This document shows, piece by piece, positions 45,073-56,480 of a stretch of 64,000 nucleotides of DNA (its first letter is position 1; each line of letters starts with the position of its first letter). Made by a program: the position numbers and the translations under genes. Under the pieces are notes generated by a model. That model saw only the letters and a list, made by a program, of their open reading frames with translations. It searched no databases and was not told the origin of the DNA. The DNA lies in contig NXFV01001505.1 in the NCBI GenBank assembly GCA_002803225.1, positions 1-64,000 of the forward strand, in the 5' to 3' direction. Origin of the DNA: Gamarada debralockiae. Its lineage: Eukaryota > Ascomycota > Leotiomycetes > Helotiales > Hyphodiscaceae.

Positions 45073-47292
45073 TCAAGTTGTACCATCAGTTGAAAAGCGA
45101 AGGTCAACCATCTTCGCAACACAATTCAAGATCTCTGCCTCATCTTCATCTTTAGAACGATCAACAGCAATGGAAGACCCCCTGCTGTAGGGGTCGCGTA
45201 GTGGGCGTTGAACATCCCTCTGAGCTATGCCAAGTCTCGTTGACCGTTCCACAATCTCAGTTGTTGCCTCACTCATGATATCCGCTAAAAGCATTGCAGG
45301 GCGGAATCGTACTGCGAGAGAGGATAGAAAAGGTACGAAGTCTTCATAGCACCGACCGTTTATCTCACTTGAGACACCGCCGCTTTTCTCCTTAAGAATT
45401 TTGAAGACTGCCATTGGGAGAGCAATCCATGCAATGCTGTGGCGTTGCGAATAATGTCAGCATTGTCTAGTTTAGTTTGGGGAATGGGCTCGTCACACAC
45501 ATTCCAATCATGAACTCCTCTCCAACTTTTGTTGCCTGACTGGTTTTGTAGCAATGAAGAGCAGTTGCAGATGAAGCTTCCTTGATTCTTCGAAGCGCAA
45601 TTTTCTGAAATCTTTGAGCGACTTGACTACTGCCAGAAGGGCAGTGGATGTACGGCATGTACAGAGTAGTAAAGATGGAACTGATCAGATATTAGAATAG
45701 TTAGGTGCAACCGATGACTGTTTCAAACTTACTCGCAGATTATCAACACATAGTTGGGCATCTTAGGATTTCCAGGCCTCAATGATGTGATGTACTCGCT
45801 GCTCACTTTGAGGTATTCCTCCCTCCAGTTTCTCAACTGACTGTCGAATTGTGAGACTCGACTTGCTTCAGGCATGATGGTAGCCCGATTAATGAGACTG
45901 TCAGACCATTCTCGATCGAAGCGCTTCTGTTCGTGGAAGACTGCAATGTCTCTCATAATATCGCTCAGCTTGCATAACCAGATGAATGAATCGATCATTG
46001 ACCGTTTCGTCTTGATAGTTATGAATTTGGGAAACATAACTTCGAGGCCAAAATCCGCTTCACTAACAATTGGCCAGGCTGACCTAGCTTCATGTATCCT
46101 ATAAGGGCGACGGAGAGCAATCGAAATCAGGCGGTCACGTAAGAGACAGCACCACCATATTAATCGGTAGCGTCTTGAAGTGGCTGCTCTCTCGCCTAGA
46201 CGGTCCCATAACCTAATGGCTCGGGCATGGTGAAAGGCTCGATCAGTCCAATAGTTATTGACTTGATATTCGGTATCGAAAGGACTCCAGTACGTGAGCA
46301 GAAGAGCCACTTTGGTAAGGATGAGGTGGTCGGATGTATAATGCATGCGATAGAGTAACTATGAGAATCAATTAGAAAATTGGAGATATCAAAATAGCGT
46401 CATTGCTTACACTCGCTTTCTCAAAATACGCCTTTTGGCCTTCGTAGATGGATTTAAAAGGAGTGCTGGGAAGTCTTTCGCTTGGTAAGTGCTATAAGTA
46501 GATATTAAAACAAGCGCAGCTTCATCTGGTGATACAGAAACTTACTCCAAAGGCCACATGCATCATGGCTTGGAAGAGAGGCATTGAAACTCTTGTCTTA
46601 AACTGCTCGTCATCCCCAATATCTTCGTAAATCTCCATAAACTCAACTTCGTCAATAACAGGGCAAAACGGATGGAAATGAATGAAGTATAATTTCACTA
46701 GTTCATCTCGCAAGTTCTTCTCTGGAGGTTGGCATGCCTCATCAATGGAAATATGTCGAGAAAAATGTATAGAGCTGTCATCATCCCCGAATGCTGTTTC
46801 GTAGGAGCGCTTTCCCTTCCTTTTGAGTGTCTTGGAAAGAGCGAGGGCCGACGACATATCCAGATCTGCAAAGCGTGAGACCAGCCAGTCATCAAAAGGT
46901 CATAAGACAAGATACAACTTACCTGGAGCGAGGAGAAGCTGCCCGGAACTGTCTGTATATATACTCGGGGTTTTATCCAACTTGGGAGGAGGAGCCATAT
47001 CCTCCGAACAGACTTGCTTATATGCCTCATCGCCAGATTGAGTAGATAGAGATGGAGGAGATTCGCTTCTGCCTATCCCTCCCAAGGAATATATTGGGGT
47101 AGAGCTTGATGTCGACGTTGAGGTGAGTGCTGGGGTAAATGCTGATGTAGCAGATCCATCCGGTGAGCCTTGCGCGCTTCTCGTCGGGGGGGGCATCTGG
47201 GTCCCCTTGTGGTCAGGAAACAGAGGAACACCATTGAAAATAGCGCTGATAATATTCTCCACCTCGAAAAAGCTATCGAGATCAAAATCCAT
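45073..47292 (-). CDS. Fungal-specific transcription factor without a visible zinc cluster
   Basis: A multi-exon gene. Exon 1 starts at the ATG at 47292 (MDFDLDSFFEVENIISAIFN) and is Ser/Thr/Pro-rich. Later exons give LSKTLKRKGKRSYETAFGDD, DELVKLYFIHFHPFCPVIDE and VSMPLFQAMMHVAFG. The fungal_trans core follows: HYTSDHLILTKVALLLTYWS, RRYRLIWWCCLLRDRLISIA and SEADFGLEVMFPKFITIKTK. Last come MPYIHCPSGSSQVAQRF and IAWIALPMAVFKILKEK. Introns have good borders (for example 45433-45500). This is the regulator layout of cutinase-type activators, but no Cys6 cluster is found in exon 1 or upstream. It may act by dimerising with other factors, or an upstream exon may be lost. No stop or frameshift is visible. 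Confidence 0.82.
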
Positions 47293-47605
47293 CGTCGTCA
47301 CTTCACCTTGATAGTGTCATAATGGGCAGCAGAGAAGACCGTGTCGGCAGCATCCGATCGACATTATGTGCGCGCATCTCGCGATGGGCGGGGTAAAAAA
47401 CGGCAGTAACAATTAGAGGTATTGGTGGCTGGGTGGCTTGTAAGCAGCCAGTCAGCTTCCTAAAATATCTCGTTTTCAAAATCTCTCGACACTCTCGTGA
47501 GTGGGTCTCATGATAGGACAAGTCTGGGGTTTCCCTGTGCATATAGTGCATATATAGTCGCTTCTGTAAGGACTGCAAGCCCCTTTCATGTGATCAAGGA
47601 TCAAA
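47293..47605. other. Promoter side of the transcription factor
   Basis: No gene is recognised, and no zinc-cluster exon is seen on the minus strand here. Confidence 0.45.
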
Positions 47606-47981
47606 GATCAACAAGTTCCCCTGAAGGGACTGACCCCAGGCAAGGCCTGTCTGCGCGATAATGTATTGCCGAGGCCAAGCCTGATTGGCCAGCTTCCGGT
47701 AAACGTCGTGTTACAATGTATCAGACCAAAATAACGTAGCGAGACCAGGATGTGAAAGAGGGACTTTGTTTAGAATCTAGTCTGTCAGCCTGGAGCCACC
47801 CTGCTTCGCTCATTATTTCGGTCTGATACGTAGTATCTTTCCCCAGGACGGACTAATAGGGCCCGCGCCGCGTGCCGCCGCCACCAAGTACTCCATTGGT
47901 CCCACGGCTTGCGAGTCACCACTTCTTGCCGTCCTTAAAAAGAAGGCTTACCATTTTGGAAACTGGCCAGGTGCTCCTTAG
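47606..47981. repeat. Tandem duplication, copy 1 (contains a MITE)
   Basis: Begins GATCAACAAGTTCCC and ends AGGTGCTCCTTA. It matches copy 2 over its length (for example AATGTATTGCCGAGGCCAAG, GGCCCGCGCCGCG and CATTTTGGAAA) except for a MITE and the bases next to it. Confidence 0.85.
47714..47833. mobile_element. 120-bp MITE inside repeat copy 1
   Basis: The inverted ends read GTATCAGACCAAAATAACG and, on the other strand, GTATCAGACCGAAATAATG. TA flanks the element at 47712-47713 and 47834-47835. Repeat copy 2 has the corresponding sequence GTGTTACCTTTCCCC without the insert, so it serves as an empty site. Confidence 0.8.
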
Positions 47982-47997
47982 GGAGTAAAGTCCCGTC

Positions 47998-48247
47998 GAT
48001 CAACAAATTCCCGTGAAGGACTGGCCCTAGACAAGGCCTCTCTGCGCGAAAATGTATTGCCGAGGCCAAGCCTAATTTGTCAGCGTGGAGATTGTGTTAC
48101 CTTTCCCCAGGATGGACTAACAGGCCCGCGCCGCGTTTGCCGCCGCCACCCTCACACTCCACTGGTGCCCGCAGCTTGCGGAGTCACCACGTCTCCGCCC
48201 TCAAAAGAAGGCTAACCCATTTTGGAAATTTGTCAGGTGCTCCTTTA
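47998..48247. repeat. Tandem duplication, copy 2 (empty site)
   Basis: Begins GATCAACAAATTCCC and ends AGGTGCTCCTTTAAG; 16 bp separate it from copy 1. It lacks the MITE. The unit is GC-rich in its middle (GCCCGCGCCGCGTTTGCCGC) and carries no coding frame that I recognise. Confidence 0.85.
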
Positions 48248-48955
48248 AGCCATCCCAGTCCGCCTTAGCGAAACCCAATTGGACATGTCTCCCCACCCAA
48301 ACAAAATTTTATTTCCACCTCACTCTTCAGGCTTGAAGGCCCTCGCCAGAACGGGTGCAAAGGCAAACACTGAGTTTGTATACACCCCCTCCCTCAGCGC
48401 ATTTTTATTTTTATTTTTAATTATGTTCTTCTCTAAGAACTGGTATTTAAGTATCAGGATTTGCATAGACGAAGGGAAGGAGGCTTGCGTCAATTTAAGG
48501 CTGGAACCGGAAGCCTAGCATCCCGACGTGGCTGCCGAGGCAAAAAAACAGAATTCCCCAGGTTTCTCAGCAAAATTTGATGTGTATATACTATTTCTCT
48601 GCACTCTGTCGCCAGCTTTTACAAACCCGAAGTACTTGAACTCCTTTCTTCGAAGACTGGGGTAAATTGTTTGCCTCGGAACATTAGTTAGGGCCCAAAC
48701 AGTGGCTTGCAATGCTCCATCTTGGTAGAGCTTGAATCGGTCTTGCCCTTCCTTCGATGCTGCCTCAGTCGGCACATATGAGGCTGGCGATCAAGCAGGG
48801 CTGAAATTTACCGACCGAGGTCAACATTGTCTTTATAGCAGCGCACCACCCCCAGATTTCTTCCTCTACACAATGCCCGCCCACTCCACTTCATATCGAC
48901 CTCTCCTAATTCCTTCGAGAAGCCGTCCTCAATTTCAACATCTACAAATTTAGTC
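48248..48955. other. Spacer before the rhodopsin-domain gene
   Basis: A minus-strand open frame at 48515-48775 lacks an ATG start and has no family likeness. No other gene is seen. Confidence 0.4.
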
Positions 48956-50279
48956 ATGACTATCCAAAACCACGGCCCACAAGTTGAAGCAGTTGGAATC
49001 GTGTTCCTCACGTTAGCGTGGATTTCAGTGATCCTGAGAAGCTCTGTCAGGATTTTCATAACCCGGCTATTTAGGATCGATGACTGGCTTGCAATTCTCG
49101 TCCTTGTATGATGCTTCTACTCTTTATATTTAGTGTGAGGAACTGATGGTCAACAGGGAGTTTTCACATTGTACTGCGGTTTCGTCTTAGCAGGTGAAAA
49201 ATACGGGACAGGCCGACTTGCTGCAGACATCTCGCAACAAGACTTTCAAATCTCCATGAAGGTAATCTCCCGAAGTCGGGTTTATATATATATGTATATA
49301 CCCAGGATTCTAATGGTGGCTAGTGGTGGTACTGTGGAGAGATTACTTACATTATGACGACTTGGTTGCTAAAGGTTTACATTGGGTCATTCCTCATGCA
49401 GATATGCATCCACAGATCTCAAATCCTTGTTATCTGGACGGTGATCATCACCTTCAGTACTTTATCGATTTATTACCTCTTTTTGATGGCCTTCCAATGC
49501 CACCCAGTATCCTACTTCTGGACGCGATATGGTGTAGGAGCATCAGGCACGTGTATTTCGCCAACTGTCATTGTGGACTCGACTTATGTCCATGCCGTAC
49601 TCAACGCAGTCTCAGACTGGACTTTAGGCACGCTGCCCATTTTCCTTGTGTGGAACTTGCAAATGAATACCCGAACTAAAGTCTCGGTGGCTGTAATCCT
49701 GTCGATTGGCGCAATGTAATGTCACCACCTTCCATTAGAATATAGTTACTTACTGGTTATAGTGGCAGTCTGGCAACCGTTATACGAATATTCTATGTCC
49801 ACGAATTAAAGAACACCACCAAAGAATTCTTATATCACAATTCCGATGTATCTATTTGGTCAACGGTAGAACCTGGCATGGGCATTACCGCATCGTCACT
49901 AGCATGCATGAAACCCCTTTTCCGGACATGCTTCTCGCAATCCAGATACCTACCTTCGAATACTACTACCACTGCCCCGACTTGGAACACGCCACCACGC
50001 AGGCGTGTCTGCAGTAATAATAACAATGGCCAGGAGGAGCTACGTCTCCACGGAAACTTCACCAAGTCCATTCGCGTGGAAACCGTCATCCATACTCATT
50101 CGGCTCGAGATAGTAGCGATGCGGAAGCGGGAATTGGATTAAGACCAGAAAGAAGCGAAATATCAAACGTGCCAACAAGAATGGATAGCTGGAATAAGAG
50201 TTCGACAGGTGAAATTAGTGACAAGTCTTTCCCCGTCTCTGAGGGATTGAAAGTTGTTTGTAAAGCAGGGGCAACATGA
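48956..50279 (+). CDS. Rhodopsin-domain (Pth11-like/SAT20-type) integral membrane protein
   Basis: Four exons (48956-49105, 49157-49261, 49324-49715, 49763-50279) join in frame to give 387 residues. The first helices are VGIVFLTLAWISVILRSSVR and FRIDDWLAILVLGVFTLYCG, with the RxDDWxxL signature of the fungal rhodopsin-domain family. Further helices are YIMTTWLLKVYIGSFLMQIC, VIWTVIITFSTLSIYYLFLM (followed by FQCHPVSYFW), and VLNAVSDWTLGTLPIFLVWN with the conserved SDW. VSVAVILSIGAIGSLATVIR follows. The C-tail is cytosolic and rich in Ser, Asn and Arg. These proteins are seven-helix and GPCR-like without a proven ligand; Pth11 itself senses surfaces. No defect is visible. Confidence 0.9.
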
Positions 50280-52394
50280 CCAAGGCGTTGCTGTGGCCCT
50301 GTAAATATCAATTCATCTCAACAAAAGTTTGAGGTGACGGTGAACAATAACTTCGGGGGGCCAAGTTTGTTTGATCAAAGTCTATCTGAATACCGTCAAA
50401 AGACAGGGCCACTGGGTATTAATATTATGTAAAGATAGCCAAAGTATGCAAAAGTCTTCATCAAGGGCTGGAAGTCTTTCTCATCTATATGAATGTGAGA
50501 CTTTGAACCTTTTTCTGCAAAATTTCGGAAATTGGAGAGAATGGCCCACATCCTCGATCGCATACCTCCCCCTCTAGTCCCTGTTCGTGAATGCCCTCCT
50601 GCACTTGCAAAGCTTCCGGATGCGTATTCCATGGATGAACAAGAATATTTCCTTTATTCGTAGCGGCAGTCGAGATATCTTCAGCATAATGGACGTCGCT
50701 TGGTTTCTGGATCTTATAATGTTGATGTTAACTAGTTTTGTATATTAAGCCCTATAACAGTTAATGAAAACACTAGTATGCTATGTACTGATCTCTGAAA
50801 ACGGCTGAGAAACTTGGAAATTGGTGATCTGTTGATGATACTGCTTGCGCAATGACCCATCCGTCGCCCACACTCTCTCAATGTCCAAAATGTTTCTGTT
50901 CTTCCGCATCACGCTTCCCATACAGCCCTTTCCAATAGAGAATAAAACCCACTCCATCACCCGCCTCCTTCTTACCTACCCGCAAACTGGTGTAGTTTTG
51001 CTTTGGACGGGGTAAGGAGTAGGGATGGAGGTAGGGAGGGTAAAAAAAGGAGTGACAGCATTCCCAACCAAAAAACATAAGAAAGGTCGGTATAAGAGTT
51101 TCAGCCTGAAAATGACATAGTGCACCACTTGCATTACTCGGAAAGTCGTGGGTCATAACCTATTAGGATAGAAATCCTTTGTGAACGATAGAAGATATCC
51201 TCGCGACGCTCAACCGAGAGCTTCTTCATTCTACGGTATAATACCGCATCCGTACGTCCGTTGCCATTAGTCGAACAGCTTACGGCAGGCCATGGCACCG
51301 ACCATGGTCGGGGGTTTCACTTAGAATTCTCCTGGAGTTCAACAGTCAGAGCATTGAGTCGTGTATTCATCGACAGGATCGCTGTCTAGGGAACCCAAAG
51401 TGAATAACACAGTCGCAGAAGCCCGGTACCTGAGTGAATGAACATGCATCCGTCCATCTTTTTATCTACGGTAGGCAATAGCACCACCAGCATCCAAAAA
51501 ATAATAAGCGTAGAAATCATCAATATCATTAGCAGAGTTTTGACGATGACGCGCTCTGAGACTATGTGTTCCGAGGCACTGATCAAGTCGAGATTTAGCC
51601 AATGCACTGTCATTTCTGATTGAAACCGCATAAATTGGTCAATATTTATAAGTTAATAATTGATCGATGCATTGAAATTGCTAGCTATTTCTTCAGGGCA
51701 GCTTTGACCTTCTCTGAGAGACGAAGGCCATAACTCTATAAGGAAATCAAATTAAGAAGAAATAGAAATCTCAATACAGTAAATAACTTGTAAATAAAAT
51801 AGCAAGAAGTTATATAACAGAATAAACTATAAGAATGTCAGACATAGTTATTGGAACGTTGATTTGGGTTTTAATGCCTTAGGATTAAAAGGCGTGCCAA
51901 CGCATTGGCTAAATAGAAATACTGGCCAATATATTGTGGGATTCGTCATATCCGAACTTGGTGGGTGTCTCAGAATAGATCCCATGGGAATCTTAATCCT
52001 GGAGCTGCAAACCTTCTGTAGTTCCTAACCCAGCGTTTGTTCTCGGATCCAGTGAATCCACTTTATCCTAAAATTTTTATGAACTACCAGTTACAGAGGC
52101 GTGGTCACGGATATACTGAGAAAGTCAAAAAAAAAAAGAAAAAGAAAAAGAGGGAGAGAGATTTTTGAATGGACCTTGAAGGCCATTAAATACAAAGCCG
52201 TTGAGGACTTTCGAATCATACTATAGGTACTTAGAAATCATATTGATCTTCTGAGGGACCCAAGTATCTTTGACTTCGTCGAGTGCCTCGTAATCAATCT
52301 GACTCGTGTTGAACGAGTCACTATAGCTTGACCTAAGCTGATTCTCTAACCGTACCTGCCTTTCCCGCTTCTTGGATGATATATGACTATATGA
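50280..52394. other. Large intergenic region, AT-rich
   Basis: About 2.1 kb without a supported gene. It contains an A/G-rich low-complexity run at about 52128-52160 (AAAAAGAAAAAGAAAAAG-like) and an AT-rich tract at 51640-51850. Confidence 0.5.
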
Positions 52395-53566
52395 CTATGC
52401 CAAACTATTTACCTCCGCACGAGAGTTGTCACCTTTGATCATCCATGATAGATCACCAATAGGAATTTTAAACGGAAATTCGAGAGCCTCAAGCATGGTG
52501 GCGAGAAAGATCCACCATAATGCCATTGAAGTCGTAAACAAAGCAGCACCGCCAGCCTAAAAAGCCATTAATGATATGGTTCTGAGATGGTTGGCTATGG
52601 GGAACGTACGACCTGCAGCTTAGCAGCAAGATGGGCATTACCAACTGCAAGTTGGAAGTGCTGGCCAGTGAGAAGACCAAACCCCACGACCAGACAGGTA
52701 AAGACAACGACGTAAACGACATTCGTTCGAAGCGAACAGATGAGAAAGACTAGGCTGAGTACTCCCATGAATAGCAGGAGAAAACCTACGTTCTGTTAGA
52801 AACTTCCGTCACACTTGGCTCCACCTAATATCATTCCGAGCTTACCGAAACTAGCGTTAAAACCTTCGGTTGCAAGACCTGCTGCTGGGTTTGTAGAGCC
52901 AGAGGGTGCATATGTTGTAAATGCGCCATAACTTGATTGCAGGGTTATGGCGAATGTAAGAAAGAAGGCTCCATACGCCATGAATACCACAAAGGAGAAT
53001 GTGTTTCCGAGGACGAATTCGAGGAGACCGCTGATTATCAAGAGGAGACCGCCGAAGAATATGTATGCGCCGCTGTATTCCTGGTCAGTGGAACGAGGGA
53101 AACAAAGTCTGAAGGAGTGTAGTGGCTTACATTGAAGCGGCACCATTTCCCCCGGCTCCGCGCCAGCCCATGAGATCGCAAGATAGAGGAGTTAAGCTGA
53201 GAAGAATACCTAAGGTGCCGCTATGAAAAAATTAATATCTTCTCTCTTCGTTCTTTCTTCGTCAAGGCATCTGGAGCTTACACGGGAGTTGGATTTCCAA
53301 AAGCCTTCTGCAAGTCGCTTTTGACAGCATTCTGGGGAGGAGACAGATATAACCTCTCAAACCCGTCAGATAACGCTGTGGGGCTGCCAGCAGTTTTCGA
53401 ACTGTCAGGTATCGCGCCTCCATTCATATGCATGCCTTTCATATGTCAATACTATTTATGACACTACGAGGCAAGCGGTTGGTGTATGAATACCTGGGTA
53501 GGTGATGAAATCATGCCCTAAGGGCTTTCCATTGGTAGTTAATTGAATGCTAAATTCTGAGGCCAT
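52395..53566 (-). CDS. GPR1/FUN34/YaaH-family transporter (acetate/ammonium type)
   Basis: Several short exons join in frame from the ATG at 53566. They give GKPLGHDFITYPG, then MHMNGGAIPDSS and FGNPTPVGTLGILLSLTPLS, which holds the family motif region (usually NPxPLGL, here NPTPVGT). The helices are IGAYIFFGGLLLIISGLLEF, VLGNTFSFVVFMAYGAFFL, NVGFLLLFMGVLSLVFLICS, TNVVYVVVFTCLVVGFGLLT and GGAALFTTSMALWWIFLATM. The tail ends in KGDNSRAE. Introns of about 50-65 bp have normal borders. Six helices and the length fit the Ato/Ady2 family, which moves acetate or ammonium at the plasma membrane. The changed motif residues may alter selectivity. The last codons before the TAG at 52395-52397 could instead be a splice donor. 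Confidence 0.85.
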
Positions 53567-54842
53567 TTTAAATGTATAGAGGGAGTCGTGGTAGGAGAGC
53601 AGAGATGAGTGTAGGACTATGCAGAAGCAAGATGAGGTTGAGGATGAGCCTAAACGTATATATGGCCACCTACTTAAAATCCTATAGATTATAATCACAT
53701 GATTAACAATCCGAGGATGCACAATTCTTGAGGCCTCGGCCTTGTTCAAGCGGAGGCATATTCTCGCGATCAGTAGAGCAGATTAAGGTGATAGACGCAG
53801 GAGCGCATCTGGGGAAGGCTATTTAGCGAGCGTTTTGAACCCCGCAATTAGAAACTAACGATTCAAATAGAGAGCATGTTCACGGGAAAAGCATTACCGT
53901 ACTATTTTTATCATTGCCGAGGCAGGTCGTATAACTACCGAAATGCAGTCGGGATAGTAGGTCTTTCTTACTGGTCCTAGCCCGAGGTAAAACGGTCTCA
54001 AGATGCAATTAAGCGAAGCAGGCATTGTGAAACATGTAGATCTGGGGAACGTGTAGACAGGAGGGTTTTCTCTGTGGCTTACTCTGATACAACGTAGGAC
54101 CTTAAATTGTTTCGATTACCGCCGAGATTGATCCCCTGCATCAGCCACCGAAACACAATTGGACCTTGGTTAAAGGTTCTAGCTTGCGCCTTCTCTCCTC
54201 TACACATTAATCGGATTAATAAATTTCCACGTGGCTAGTACTGCCATTTCCTGATAGTTGAAGGAGCAACCGGATAGGTGGATATAATGCGGTCTGTATA
54301 CGCTGAAGAACCCTATTCTACGGGGAACACTGACGTTATAAATATAGAAAGTTTGCTTCCTGAAGCCCCTAAACTGGCATCTAGTACCATACCCTAATAT
54401 ATTCCCAACCCTGAGTAGATATTAATGGCTTGATTTGTTATTTGCGGCTCATTCAATTGACTACACCGTTCTAAGAGAGGTGGGATAGAATGATTCTTGT
54501 CATATCCCTTTGACCGCAGCCGCAATAATTCACGTAGAAAATACGTGCCTTTGAATTGAATAGACCCTCACTTCTCCCTCTAAGATATTCTGGAACATAG
54601 CTTTCTGGACCGGAACTATTGCAACTAAATTCATATTTACTGCTCTTCTGCCATAAAGCTAGAGGCTCTCCGCTCACAGCTCTTGAAGCTTCAAGGAACG
54701 TGAACAAGGATGCTGTTATATCCTCTATTCATGGACACGGCCCAATTTTCTTCCTGCAACGACCAACAACAGCGTCTATCATCCGACTTTCCTACACGCC
54801 TTCTGGCTTGTCATGCGGTCAAGCAACACGAGTATATCGACT
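53567..54842. other. Intergenic region
   Basis: No gene recognised. Frames on both strands at 54471-54912 overlap the 3' end of the cyclin gene and are not supported. Confidence 0.45.
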
Positions 54843-55484
54843 TCATTTTGTCTCCAATATAGAATCCGCTTGTATTATGTACATCCCAGCTCGCCTCACT
54901 AAAGCCCGGTAATAACCAACTAACTTGTGAGGGTCTGGTAATATTCTCCAGTCTACTCGGTGCAGAAAATCTCGCTCCAGTAAGACCAGTTCAGCGTTCC
55001 TCACGCCGCCGACGTGCGCATAAATCTTATGAGGCCAGTGGAAGTCAGATAAGCCCTTTGACGCTACTGTGGCTGCCGTGATCAAAAAACGATGTACTGT
55101 GAGGCTAGAGACAATGAATTCTGGATAGAGAGAGCATAGCTGATCCATATAGAAGACGACAGAGAGCAATAACGGAGGGGTAAGCGATGCATATTTTGCT
55201 ATTCTGCGGAGGTAATCGATAATAGAGATGCTAGGTGGCGCTCTAGAAAAATGTTATTTCGCAGAACAGAAATGGTAAATACATAGCACGAACCTAGAAT
55301 GGAATCGGGTATGACCGTCATTCCTGATGGTGCGCTGATCGTTTATTTGTATGACTTCAGATAACATGTCGGCGATGAGCACAACCAGATCTTCGACAGG
55401 GCACAGGCTGTACTCTGCTGGCAAAATCTTAACTGCCACTCGCTCTGATTTCAGGAGCTCAAGAGATGAATACCCTCTGTCCAT
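54843..55484 (-). CDS. Pho80-like cyclin
   Basis: Two exons (55294-55484 and 54843-55242) joined across a 51-bp intron give 196 residues. The start is the ATG of MDRGYSSLELL. The cyclin fold is clear: YSLCPVEDLVVLIADMLSEV, PPSISIIDYLRRIAKYASL, LLLSVVFYMDQLCSLYPEF, SSLTVHRFLITAATVASKGL and VGGVRNAELVLLERDFLHRV, ending just after the domain. The order and motifs fit the Pho80/PCL group, which binds the CDK Pho85 and acts in phosphate, glycogen or polarity control. It is shorter than typical Pho80 proteins, having little sequence after the cyclin core. This could be a small paralogue. No lesion is seen. Confidence 0.88.
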
Positions 55485-56480
55485 GGGAAAGGTGGTGGGA
55501 GTTCCTTTTTGTGTGTTGATGGTTGAATTGAATTAAGAGGTCATGTTTTCAATATTTATGAAGGCGGACGCTGTGCAGTATCGCCGACTATTTGTAGATT
55601 AGTAGAGGCAGTCGACGAAATTTTTACAATTCTTTAAGGAAACCAACCTAAAATCGCAACAGCTGTTCTTCGCCATCAGGACTGCGAAGCCCGCATAGTA
55701 AATTGAACTGCAAAGAAAAACTAGACAGTTTATGAAATTGCTAAATACCAAGAGCCGATAGCCAAACATGCTTGCAGTGAATCATTAACTACCATTCGAC
55801 AGCGTAAGGTCTCAGTCCTCGGTTGCATGCAGCCTCAGAGACCGAGGGCCGGACCTTTCCCACACGCCGTTGAATGCCGCACCGCGGCTCCCAGTAATCT
55901 ATATTTGAGGCTCAGCGTGATATTTACTGCTGGGGTTCTAACAGCAACTTAAATCTTGAAGAACGGCCGAGGGGATGACTGGACTTAGAAAAGTAACTAG
56001 GACACATGTAATGCAGTCATCCGATTACTTGCATAATGCATAGTTTCAGGATGGTTTGCATTTGCTGCGCCACAATATCTAAGTTACTGCAAGGAAAAGT
56101 TTTACTACGCCGGCATTCCAATGGAGAAAAGGAACAGAGTGTATTCCAGTCTCGGCAATTGTGGGATCGCGTGCCCTAACCCAGCCCCTTCGGGTGACCG
56201 TTTGAGCAAAGCAGGATTAACGATTTACCCCGCGTTTCAATTAAAAAGCCCAAATCTACAGGGGAGTATAGTAGAAAGTCCGATCAACATATTCCAATCC
56301 AGACAGCAGTGGGGAACCTGCGACTTTCCGATGTTTGAAATATTATAGAGATAAGAATGGATCCTCCTGGAACCGAGCTCCGATATATATATACACACAT
56401 GTCATGGAAGCCTCTATGATGATGATTTACTGACAGTAACCTCAAACTACATCTCTATAGGATCAAGAGTCGAACCGACA
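55485..56480. other. Intergenic region with divergent promoters
   Basis: This separates the minus-strand cyclin and the plus-strand DUF1275 gene. I see no gene; the frame at 56121-56348 lacks support. Confidence 0.5.
56384..56393 (+). promoter_or_regulatory. TATA box candidate of the DUF1275 gene
   Basis: TATATATATA lies about 90 bp before the DUF1275 start, at a spacing usual for a core promoter. Confidence 0.45.

Noticed and set aside
48515..48775. Minus-strand frame of 86 codons next to the rhodopsin-domain gene
   Set aside because: It has no ATG start and no recognisable domain; it lies in the promoter area of the plus-strand gene.
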